This document shows, piece after piece, positions 34,136 to 44,991 of a stretch of 64,000 nt of DNA (position 1 is the stretch's first letter; each line of letters begins with the position of its first letter). A model generated the notes under the pieces. It did not search any database. It was not told where the DNA came from and worked only from the letters and a program-made list of their open reading frames with translations. The translations under genes were made by a program, and so were the position numbers. The DNA is from Lonicera japonica (taxonomy: Eukaryota > Streptophyta > Magnoliopsida > Dipsacales > Caprifoliaceae). The stretch is taken from assembly GCA_021464415.1 (NCBI GenBank), contig JAKCWG010000959.1:1-64000 (forward strand), written 5' to 3'.

Positions 34136-36922
34136 ATGGCCGAAATTGCATTCGCTATTGTGGGGAAAATTGGGGAATACTTGGTGGCTCCAATTGGGCG
34201 TCGATTTGGATATCTATTCTGCTACAACAACAACATTGAGAACCTTAGAAATCAAGCCATGAAACTCAAAGATATCAGAGATGGGGTGCAACTATCAGTT
34301 GCTACTGCTAGAAACAACTTGGAAGTTATCGCACCACGTGTTGAGTCCTGGTTGACCGATGTTGAGAAGATTACGACGAAATCTGATAGAGTTTTCGACG
34401 ATAAAGCCTCTGTTGACAAGGGATGTCTGAATGGATGGTGTCCAAATCCGAAGGCTAGGTACTTGTTGAGTCGAGAAGCCTCTAAGCAGGCCCAAGTTAT
34501 TCTTCAACTTCAAAAAGAGGGCGAACCCTTCACTAAGTTTTCAAACCCTGCACCTCCAACTGGGATAGAGTCATCTTCGTCAACTGGTGGTTCTAAGGGC
34601 CTACAATCTCGTATGTTGATAGTAAAAGAAATCATAGATGCTCTAAAGGATGATAATATTGCCGTTATCGGGATATGTGGCATGGGGGGTGTTGGAAAGA
34701 CAACATTGGTTGAAGAGATTGCCAAAAGAGCAAAATCCGAAAAGAAAATTGACGAGTTTGCAATGGCTATAGTCTCCCAAAACAAAGACGTGATCAAAAT
34801 TCAAAGTCAACTTGCAGAGATGTTGGGTTTGAAATTTGAGGAGCAAATAAATCCTTTTGCAAGAGCCCAACGTCTTCACAGAAGACTAGCAAATGGCAAC
34901 AAGGTTCTTGTAATACTGGATGATGTTTGGGAATCACTTGATATGAAGGAAATAGGTATTCCTATCGGAGATGAATGTAAGGGATGCAAAGTTGCATTGA
35001 CATCACGTAGCGAAATCGTGTGCACTCAGATGGGAACTCAAAAGAATTTCCAAATTCAGGTTCTATATGAGACAGAAGCATGGGATCTCTTCAAAGAGAT
35101 GGCAGGGTATTGTGTGGACACTGATGATGATGTACGTCGCATAGCAGGAGAGATTGCAAAGGAATGCGGAGGGTTGCCTCTTGCACTCGTAACTGTTGCT
35201 AAAGCCCTGAAGAATCGAAAAATGCATGTTTGGATTGATGCCCTTCAACAATTAAAAAAATCTACGGTGACAAACATCAACGGGATGGATGAATTAGTAT
35301 ACTCGAGAATTGAGTTGAGTTACAATTATTTAAAAAGCAAGCAAGCCAAGTCATTGCTTCTTCTATGTTGTCTCTTTCAAGAGGATGAAAGGATTCCGAT
35401 CGAAGTGTTGGTCAGGTTTGGGGTGGGCCTTGAGTTGTTTGAAGATCTTGACACATTGGCAGAGACAAGAAACAGGGTAGACTCACTGGTTGATGAACTT
35501 ATAAGTAGTTATTTATTGTTGGGTGAGGATGAGAGTGCATTTGTGAAAATGCACGATGTTATACGTGACGTGTGCCTATTAATTGCATCAAAAGAGGAGC
35601 ATGGATATATGGTACGACATGATACTAGCTTGGAAGATTGGCTGGAAAAGGATAAGCGCTCACCTCACATAACTGCCATCTCACTTTATTCAAATAAAAT
35701 GCATGAACTTCCAGCTGGCTTAGATTGTCCAAATCTTAAGCTTTTACGATTTGCGGGAGCAGAAAGGAACAAACTAGAAATACCAGGAGATATTTTTGAA
35801 CGGGCGAAAGAACTTAGAGTTGTTACATTTTCGGTTAGACGCATTGAATCTGAGCCAACAGCGTTCAGGTTCTTGTCGAACCTTAGAACATTGTGTCTAG
35901 AAAATTGTTGGTCTGTTGGTGACTTATCTTTCATTGGCGGCCTTCAGAAATTGGAAATTTTAAGCTTTTTTAATTCCAAGGAAATTGTTTTACCTAGTGA
36001 AGCAAGGGAGCTCGGTAATCTTAAGTTACTAGATTTGAGGTGTATGCCCAGTAATACTAGAATACCTTCTGGTGTCTTGTCATGCTTGAGGAAGCTACAA
36101 GAATTGTACATGGGAGCTCAATTTTTCAACGACCAAGAAACTCGTGCCAGTGTTACAGAACTAAACTCATTGTCTTGTTTGAAAAGATTGGAAATTAAGA
36201 TACCCTGGGGCAACAAGGTTCTGTTGTTGCTAAAAGATTTTCAATTTTCAAATCTTATAGAATTTGAATTTTCAATGTCAAGTTCTATGTATGATTATGT
36301 TCCTAAATATAAGTTGTGGAAAAATAGTTTGTCCTTAATGAATGTTGACAGGAGTGTGCTTTTAGAGAACAACATTAATGCATTATTTAGGAGAACCAAA
36401 ATACTTGAATTAAAAAATGTGGGGGGGTTGAAGAATGTTGTTAAAGATTTAGACGAAGAAGAGGGTTTTGTGCACTTGGAGAGTCTACGGATGATATTAT
36501 GTAATGAGGTGGAATATGTTTATATGGATGATGATGAAGCAGAAATAATATGCGGTCGTCTTGGGGATCCCATTCAACCAGCTTCTCCCCTCGTCAACCT
36601 TAGAGTTATTCAAGTTACAGTATGTGATGCAATGAAAAGTCTGTTTAAGAAATCGGTGGTTAAATGCCTTGTGCAACTCCAACAACTAGAAGTATGGTCA
36701 TGCAATATGCTTGAGGGAATTGTTTTGGCTAAAGGACGACGTGAAGAAAGTATGGAAACTCGAGACAAGATTGTGCTCCTCCCCAAACTGAATTCCTTGA
36801 AGCTACAATATGTGCCCAAGTTTAGAAGTTTCTTCGTGCATAGTACTGGTGAGGAAGAGGATAATCTTGGCTCAGAAAATACTGATGAAGTTTACGCCAC
36901 ACAATTTTTCTTCAACCAACAG
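34136..36922 (+). CDS. CC-NBS-LRR disease resistance protein (RPS2/RPS5/At4g27190-like), exon 1
   Basis: This exon encodes 929 residues in phase 0 up to the donor AACCAACAG|GTATGT. Residues 1-165 form the coiled-coil-type N domain (RVESWLTDVEKI at about 68-79). The NB-ARC domain shows the P-loop GMGGVGKTT (182-190), FAMAIVSQNKD (RNBS-A type), kinase 2 KVLVILDDVW (256-265), CKVALTSRSE (RNBS-B, from 284), GGLPLA (345-350), CCLFQED (RNBS-D) and the MHD motif KMHDV (472-474 for MHD). An LRR region follows from about 510. NLRs of this class are cytosolic or membrane-associated switches that sense pathogen effectors directly or through guarded host proteins and trigger cell death. All nucleotide-binding motifs look intact. 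The start is the first ATG, giving the usual MAEI/A N-terminus. If the intron were retained the frame would end at 36940. Confidence 0.95.
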
Positions 36923-38431
36923 GTATGTAATGTTTCCTAATTTGATCTATCTTACTTTAATTGGTAAAAATTTAAATTGTGTTTAATTTTAGCTCGATCT
37001 CTATAGTGATTAGATTTTTTATTCACCTTTTTTTTCATTAATCTTTCGTCAACAATTTTAGAGCTCCTTATGAATTAAGCAACATTATAAACTTTAGCAC
37101 TTTAGCTTGGCCCATGCTCCGAGTTGTTTTATAAGATTTAAGGAGTACATAGTCACCAAAACATTTAATAGTTAAACCATCTTATATTATAATATTTAAA
37201 AATTAATATAATAATATTTAAAAAATAGTAACATATTTTTATTCTGTTGGTTAACTATATAAGGAAAAAAATCAGATTTTATTATGATATTCAGATATAT
37301 ATATATATAATTATATATATTAAGTTAGATAATTATATAAAATTTAGTTATTTTTATAATTTGGATTTTATTAAAATTTTCCTTTCAATTGGATTCAGCA
37401 TCTTGATCTCGTTACTTCCAATCAAATATATTTGAAAACAAAAATTGTTTAACTGAATTTTATATAAAAAATTGACTTCTGAATTTGTCAATTGTTTATT
37501 AGTTATAATGGATTGTGATATGACTCTTTTAACTAATACATTGTGGCCACATGTGATATGTCGTTTTTTATATAAGAGTATCAACTCTAATAAATATATA
37601 TATATAAGATTAAAAGAAGAAGAAGAAGAAGAAGGTATCATAACACTTAAAGGTCTAAATGCATGTCCAGAAATTTGAATCCCGGTGATGTTTGGTTGAT
37701 ATTTTGAGTTGAGTTTTTAAAATATGGCGTTCGGTAGAATTTGAAAGTATGTTGAAAAGTGAATTTGATTTTTGTTTGAGTTTTTTTCAACCAACTAAAA
37801 AATCTCATAAATTTTTTTTTAAAAATAGTCATAATAGATCTTATTTTATAGATCTCGACGAGTAGGTTTCAAATATATATTTTTTATCTAATTTTGATTT
37901 TTGATTTAAAGTTATGGTGTTTTAAAAGTTTCTTTAGAGAAAGAAAATAAAGTGAACTAAATTTTGAGAAGTGTTAAAGTAAAGTTGATTTTGAGTTGAG
38001 TTTTTAAAATTTTGAATTGAGTTTTTAAAATTCCGTACTTCGGATTAAGGAACTTTTTCAACGTTACGCCTGCATGGAATTACACGTTGATGGAATAGGT
38101 CACTTTGACATAATATTATATTCGGAGAATTCAAACCCAAGAATCAATTGGTAAACCTACAAGTATTGGTGTTTTTCGAAAAAGCCTCGTTATTGTGTAG
38201 CGACACTCCCCATCTTATAAACCCACGTTGAGTTCTACAATTTTTCAAGGTGGTATAATTGTTTGAGCCAACCATTGTCAATAAAAAGTACAATGCTTCA
38301 TTACATTTCGTACATGCTAACTTTGATAGTTGATTCCCCGCATACAAATTAAAAAGTTAAAATCATTGCAATTTGTTATTTTCGACTTTTGTACATCTAA
38401 AATATCCCTAGGAATTACAATGATTTTGTAG
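36923..38431 (+). other. NLR intron 1 (1509 bp)
   Basis: Donor GTATGT, acceptor TGATTTTGTAG, phase 0. The join gives NQQ followed by VLLRNLEEP, typical of the second LRR block in this NLR class. The intron is AT-rich and holds a (GAA)n run at about 37613-37633; no transposase or gene is seen in it. Confidence 0.75.
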
Positions 38432-39162
38432 GTATTATTGCGTAATTTGGAGGAGCCAATTTTTCGGGAGATGGAGAAACATGTACTACTTGAGGTAGAC
38501 GAAATGCAAGATGGATCCTTGTACAATCTAAAAGACGTAATTGTGAATCACTGTAATGATATGGAATCAATTTTTGATTTCAAGAGGCTAAAAACTGGGA
38601 GAGAAGAACTTGCAATAGTTGTGCTTGGTCAGTTAGAATCAATGGAGCTATCTTACATGGATAAGTTAACGCATATATGGAGGATGGTTCCCAGACGAAT
38701 TCAAGGGTTCCATAACCTCCGTAAATTGGAAGTAAAGTTTTGCCCTAAATTGAGATATTTACTTTCACCTTTAGTAGCTAAAATGGTTATGAATCTACAA
38801 CACCTGAAACTCAGCGATTGCCAGATGATAAAACAAGTTATTCAAACGGAAGAGGAAGAAAAAGAAGAAGAAGATATTTTTGAGATCAATATGATAGATA
38901 AAATAGTCTTCCCTCAGTTACGCGTTCTATATCTTAAAGAACTTGAAAATCTCATAATGTTCTGCATTAGGAAACATGACTTTGAACTCCCTTTGTTGGA
39001 AGAAGTATTCATTGCAAAATGCCCCAATATGAAGACTTTTTGTTCTGGGCAGCTGATAATGCCAAAGCTTGAGCGAGTATTGATTGATAGAGTTGAAGTT
39101 TTCAATGACCAGTCTAGGTGGAAAGGTGATCTGAATAGTACCCTAGCATACCTGAGTGCAAG
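38432..39162 (+). CDS. NLR exon 2, C-terminal LRR block
   Basis: The exon continues the NLR in frame: LEEPIFREME, then LRR segments such as FHNLRKLEVKFCPKLRYL, LQHLKLSDCQMIKQVI and LEEVFIAKCPNMKTF, spaced as in the irregular C-terminal repeats of the At4g27190-like class. A glutamate-rich EEEEKEEE insert interrupts one repeat. The exon ends CTGAGTGCAAG|GTATGT in phase 2. An unspliced frame would run to 39505 through sequence that is low-complexity and lysine-rich, which argues for splicing here. Confidence 0.82.
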
Positions 39163-39293
39163 GTATGTCTCGATTTCGTGCAAAAACTTCTTTTTCTTAA
39201 AACTATATATTATTCCATTTTATTTTTCCTATTTTCTGGAAGCAAAAAAACCTACGATACATGAAACTTACTATCCTTTTTTGCCCATTTTAG

Positions 39294-39324
39294 GCATGAA
39301 GATCCACAAGACAGCTCGAAGTGA
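39294..39324 (+). CDS. NLR exon 3, last codons (predicted)
   Basis: Acceptor CCCATTTTAG at 39293 joins to give ...SARHEDPQDSSK and TGA at 39322-39324. The whole protein would be 1182 residues, a normal size. The exon is short and rests on splice-site quality alone; a different 3' end is possible. Confidence 0.55.
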
Positions 39325-40380
39325 GTCCCCCAATAGAAGAAATAAATTCAAAAGAAAAAATAAAAAGGTCCAGTTAGTTTATATTCCTCTCTTCTCGATG
39401 CATAAGAAAAAGAAAAAGGTCCAGTTAATTTATGTTGGCCTCTCTAGTATTTGTCAATTAGAGCCTATTAATAATTATTTAGGGAGGACTATGCTATTTA
39501 AATAAAAGAAAATCCGATTGCAAGCTAGATTGAGAACCAATGCCATTTTATGATTGCTTTAACGCTTTCATCAAAATATTCTTATATTTAGCTAGATGAA
39601 ATTTTCTTTTAATACAATGTTAAGCTTGATAGTAAAATTGCATCTGCTTGACATATATTGAAACATTAAGTTCTCAAAAATCTAATATGTTGATCAAATC
39701 TGCTCAGATCATACTACCATAGTTAGTTTGTTGAGGAGTGTCATGGTATACACATTTGTCTCTATTCATCTGGTATTTCATTTTTGTAGTTCTCGAAGTG
39801 GTAAGATCTACTGAACTCGGTACATAGAGTTTGTTGATAAAGATTATGCTTCTTGTTTTCGACAGATGGAGAGCCTCGAATATTTGTTGTGTCCTCTTTC
39901 GAAGAAACAGAGGTGGTGCATTTATTAGGCTATATTTCAAGTTTATAAAGAACAAAATATTGTTAGTCCATTGACCTGGGACGAACTTGGAAAGGATTAG
40001 TTTGAGGAATTGAGAGGTCGAAAGGTCGATCTCAATCGCAGAATGATACATTACAAAAGCAGAGGAAGGCCCCCTTTTGAGTTATTGTTACAGGCTTAAG
40101 GGGATGGAAGCTGATAATGCATGTATATATTTCATAACAATTTGAGTTAAATTTTTGATTGAACTTTTTGTTGGTGTTGTATTTTCATCTATTAAGATGC
40201 AAACTGTAATATTATGTATTTTTATCACACGTAAATTCCACATATTAGCCTTGTTCGAGTGCTCAATCTCGCTTTGACTAGTGATTTTGAGTTCTAAGGA
40301 GAATTCAATGGTACAAACACTTCAAATATGTTCTAATATATTAAATATATATGCGTGGATAATCGTTTTGCATTTCGGGT
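39325..40380. other. NLR 3' flank, no supported gene
   Basis: Holds the presumed 3' untranslated region and AT-rich DNA. The 115-residue minus-strand frame at 39704-40051 has no recognisable domain. No transposon ends were found. Confidence 0.4.
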
Positions 40381-40826
40381 GGTTCGGTTTGAAATTGAGG
40401 TGTTAAGCTTGTAGTTTCATTTTACGCGACTTATGAAATTTGGCGAACTTTAAGAGATCATAATTCCTTCATTTCGCACCCAATTGACTCTCCGTTTGGT
40501 TCTCTAGTTAGGTTTTGGTCTATCTACAACTTTTGTGTTTTGACCGAAGCCAATTCACGTTTCTTGTTGGTCAAAAGTACGTGTGAAGTAAGTCGATCGT
40601 TAAAATTTGATCGTTCGGTAACGTAGTGGCAGAGCGCTATCTTCGACAAATTTCTGGGATTAATCCATACATAATTTGAGGAAGGTTCCTTTCAGGAAGT
40701 TGTAGATCTTTAAATTAGCTTTTCGTGGACATAAAGATCACCCTAATCCGAGTTCCGAGCAAGGAGTTATGAGCAAAATCCCACAGTAGTCAATGCTGTG
40801 GGAAGTAATGCTTTGGCTGAGAGCTT

Positions 40827-40882
40827 CCAAGATCGATCTTGGACCCCCAAGATCGATCTTGGACCCCCAAGATCGATCTTGG
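40827..40882. repeat. Three tandem 16-bp perfect palindromes
   Basis: CCAAGATCGATCTTGG occurs three times with a 20-bp period, separated by ACCC. Each copy is a perfect palindrome and lies 40-100 bp upstream of the TATA-like box of the surrounding LTR. The short overlapping frames at 40738-41051 come from this repeat. Confidence 0.92.
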
Positions 40883-41994
40883 GACCCTGGAGTCGAATTT
40901 TCCAGAACTTGGACCCCATTTTTATACACTCAAATCATATTTTCTCTTCTATTTCGAGCCACCCTTCTCCTACACACAAAATGAGAGTTCTAGAGATAGA
41001 GAGATGATATATGTGAGATATCATGGTGGAGTTCTCACCTTGATTGAATAATTACACACACTACAACACTAGTCATCATCTTCCCCCTATCAACACCTCT
41101 ATAGGAGCTTGGCAAAGCTTGAAGGAAGCTAGGGCTGCCACATTCCTTCATCCATGGGACTTCTAATATTGTTTAAAGCTTCAATTCCAGGTGGGAATAA
41201 TAGTATAAAACTATTTTCTAAAGTTTTATGTGTTGCATGCTTTGATTAAACTAGAAATTGGGGGTTTTTCATACAATTTTAAAATTTGTCTTGTTCATGG
41301 GATTGGGTTGATTTTCTTTGATAGCTTTGGTTAATTTGTGTTTTATTTATGTTTGATTTGATGATTCCACATGAACCCCCAATTATATATTGGTGTAGAT
41401 GAAAATTTATAAGAAACCTTTACATACGGATATGGCAACAGATAATAAGTTGTGATACTTATACATACGGATATAAGGTTGGATTTAAAGCATCTTTTGG
41501 TTGTTATTACACATGTATATGATGTTTTTGCAGTACTTAAGCCATTGATTGACTAATTGTGAGAATTGCGAAATAACTAACCAGTCCGTAACTATGTTGG
41601 ACAGATTTCTAAGACTTTGTTAAATAAACTATGTATTGAGACCATGTGGGGAACTTTATATAAAATCTAAGTGTTGTAAATTATGAGCTATATTTGGCTT
41701 GGTGCCGACTTGATAAATTATTGTAAAATTTTCCAATTGGCAAAACTAGTAGATAAATTTCCTAATTGAGCACCCAGTTAACGGACTTGGCAAACATGGC
41801 TTAAGTACAACAATGATACTATTATATGACAAGACATAAAAAATATATATATATATATACATATATATGAGATTTTCGTACTTAAGATTTATGAACGAGA
41901 TACATTGTTTTAGTACTAATGTGTTGGCCCTTTTACGTTTTATTGTTATTTCGTGGTTTCAAGTTTGGCTCAATTATCTATGTAGGCGGTGATA

Positions 41995-42217
41995 TAAGGT
42001 TGTAGCCTTAATCGGAGGGTTGTAGCCTTCCTCATTGATTGGGTTGGAGCCATTTGCGGTGGTAGCCGCTTAGATTATCGGGTTGGAGCCCGAAGTACCG
42101 GTACTAAATGAAAGTTGTAGCTCTCTTGATGATATGAGGTTATAGCCTCTTGTTAGTGGTTGTAGCTGCTAGCGCAATGGGTTGGAGCCAATTGCATATA
42201 AAGGGTCATAGCCCTTT
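41995..42217. repeat. Array of ten short hairpins with conserved loop and varying arms
   Basis: Units spaced 15-30 bp apart share a six-base loop near TTGTAG/TTGGAG, while the arms differ but stay complementary: TAAGG/CCTTA (41995), GGAGGG/CCTTCC (42014), GCGG/CCGC (42056), TCGGG/CCCGA (42078), GAGG/CCTC (42136), GCAATGG/CCAATTGC (42174), AAAGGG/CCCTTT (42200). The remaining three pair with wobbles or one mismatch. It lies in the downstream (R/U5-like) part of the LTR. Confidence 0.8.
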
Positions 42218-43014
42218 CGGTTGCCTTTGAGATAAGATAAGAGGAGACCTAGCATAGCATAATTGGAGCCCGTAATAGTTGCCAACACGTTGTACTTTCG
42301 GTTAATGATCTTGTATTTCCTATTATGCATGGTTTTGCTTGATATTTGGGGAAACGAGATCATTTGATGTGCATTGCATGTATTTTAGCATCTATGGTAT
42401 ATAGTGATGAGTATTACACATACATACATAGTGTACTTACTGTTTAACTACTATATTTATACCACATGATGCATGCATATTATTATGTGTATTTTAAAAT
42501 ACAAAACCTTATAGTTCCCACTAAGCCCGTGTTTGGCTCACTCCCATTTTTTAAAACAGTTTTGCAGGTACACTCTTCGGGTTGGCGCGTGTTAGAGTTT
42601 ATTACCTCTGATGATCTCTAGACCATGTTAGTCTCCCTTGGAGGGACGACTTGATTCCATATGTAAAATTTTAAATTGATCTCTTCACGTGTTAAACAAA
42701 CATTGTATAATCAAACTTATAATTATTTTTAAGGTAAACAATTTTAATCGTGTATTGGAACCTCATTGGAGGATTTGTATATATGTGATCTTGTAACAAC
42801 TGGGCTGTATAATATGTGGAGTTTGACTTTTAGAAATGAAATTTATTTTATCAATTCACAGGTTTTGGATTTGTTCAATTTACGAACTCCACATGCCAAA
42901 TTTTTTTGAAAAGGAGTTTTAAAATCATATATATTAAACCCGCCATCGCGTACAGTACTGTGATTAACCAGATCCCATAGGTCTAGACCTCTAAACGGGA
43001 TTCAGAGCGTCACA

Positions 43015-44991
43015 CAAACTTTGCTTATTGTGCTTTGTGCATGCTTTTGCTTTTTTTGCTTCCAGAGATTTTCTGTAGTTAAGACTTGGCCCCTCTAAAA
43101 TGATTACCGGTATTTATTTATGGTATATAAATTGAATGTATGTATATCCTTAAGAGAGAGATAGAGAAGAAGAATCATACTATATTATTTATGAAATTAA
43201 TTGCATTATATTTTCTTCGTTCACTTAGTAAAACCAAACTACTCCATGCTTTGGTATATTTGTTAAATTTCAAGTATTATAAGTCAACAAGTTTATAATT
43301 TTTTTGGTCAGTTCGATTTTCAGTAAACTAGGAAAGCTTAAACATAAGCTAGATTTTTTTTTAATTCTATTAAAATCCATTTTTAATACTTTTTTATTAA
43401 AAAAAAAAAGTTCAATGAATCCATAGAAATGTTTAAAATAAAGTGTTAGTAATGAAATTACTTTTTTTTATTAAAAAGTACCAAAAGTTAGTGTTACTTA
43501 ACTTGAGATGAATGAGAAGTAAACTTGAAAGATATAAATACAAAATCACAAATATTATATTAATATCATCACTAAATTTGGAAATAACACAAATATTATA
43601 TGCTTAAAAATGTATTTTCGGAATTTCAGAAATTTAAATATAGTTTCCAACTATGTTCCAATTTTCTTCTGAAAATTCAAAAATTGAAGATACTATATTG
43701 TGTTCCAAGTTTGAAAAAAAAAATGGATGTAATTTCGTAAACTTTGAAAATTAGGAAATTTTCAACACCCTAGCTGTAATTGGTTGGAAGGGGTAGATAG
43801 ATAAGGAGAAGGAGAGACTTTATTGTTTTCTTGTCTAATTTTGTCTCTCTTAAATTTACTCTTTAGATCTGGGGGTCTTCCCAACCAGTTGAAATGTTGT
43901 GTATTCACATAGTTGGAAGAGCAATGTTTGAGTCCTTCCCCCCTCGAATCTCTCGAATCCATCGCAATGGACTCTAGATTTGAGGCACCCATTTTGGACT
44001 AGGATAAGCCTTGAGAGGTCTTACAGCTAGCCTTGTTTGCGTTTCAAAGTGGTAGGCAGCGGGACTCGTTGGATCCGCCCTTGGTGTTGCGCCCATGTTG
44101 CTAGAGCCGAAATTAGATGATAATTGTGGGGGTCGGGGTGCAGGATGGGATGGGATGGGATGGTTCTCTCCTAATTTTTATACATCCCTTATATATAAAT
44201 AGTACTTTTTTGGGGGGATAAAAAGCAATATGATACATGCATATGGTTTGAGAAAGGGGAAGGGAAGGCGAAAAGGCTCAAACCTAGACGCACTATGTTA
44301 ATAACCACATTTTTTACCGTTTGAACTTTAGTTCAGATGTATGTATATGATATTTTATTTGTTATTGCTTTGATTTTACATTATGACCCCTTCTAATGGT
44401 TTTGATGATTTATCTTAACAAAAAGTTCTTTCTTAAAAACATTCAAATATAAGTTAAGTGAAAGTCAAAAATTATTTATTACTCTAAAAAACCACGTGAT
44501 CTTACTTTAAAATCTGTAAGTGGGTGTTAAATAAGCACAATTTAATATTTATATATTTCTTCGATCTCCTATTGCAGGAGTGATGAATCTCATTTGAATT
44601 AAACATCACGATTAGACTAGAATACAATCGCTTGGGTATCTAGGAGTTTTGAATATCTTCTTAGTCACAATAAATCCAACTAACAGAAGCAGACATTATA
44701 ATGATTCCAAAAAGATAAAAATATTATGACAATATCCCTCGTTTAATTTAAGGGTTATTTTACTTGAGGAACTCCTTTAATTTGAAATTAGAATTATATA
44801 ACATTTTAAGAGTCTAGACTTGATCATTTTTGTCTCTAAGTGTCTTAAGATAAAAGTAACATTATGTAACAAGAAAATATTATGACACTATCGATGACAC
44901 CTATAGAGGGTACAATATTATAAGTTTTAAATGGCCGATATGATTGTGAATTTACTATTAGTAGTAAGTAGTTATGCTTTAGTACAAAAGA
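43015..44991. other. Intergenic, no gene supported
   Basis: Mostly AT-rich. A more GC-rich island at 43890-44170 contains a GATGG(GATGG)n microsatellite near 44145-44163, but no coding frame with recognisable motifs. The 76-residue frame at 43762-43992 is not supported. Confidence 0.45.

Larger units (their letters stand above)
40381..43014 (+). mobile_element. Gypsy-type LTR, probably solo or truncated
   Basis: It ends AACGGGATTCAGAGCGTCACA at 43014, like the fragment ending at 12260 and the LTR ending at 46968. TTTTTATACACTC (about 40918-40930) is a TATA-like box. No primer-binding site or gag follows the end, so it is either a solo LTR or a remnant. I could not fix the left end, which may lie somewhat either side of 40381. 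It holds tandem palindromes (40827-40882) and a hairpin array (41995-42217). Confidence 0.55.

Noticed and set aside
36923..36940. NLR ending at 36940
   Set aside because: The codons after 36922 are intron sequence beginning GTATGT, and the next exon continues the LRR domain in frame.
39704..40051. 115-residue minus-strand frame downstream of the NLR
   Set aside because: No recognised domain, no promoter or splice support.
40738..41051. Several overlapping short frames on both strands
   Set aside because: They arise from the three tandem palindromes in the LTR; same-length frames in several phases are a repeat artefact.
41995..42217. CRISPR-like array
   Set aside because: Repeats are only about 6-20 bp, irregularly spaced, with variable arms; the context is a plant LTR.
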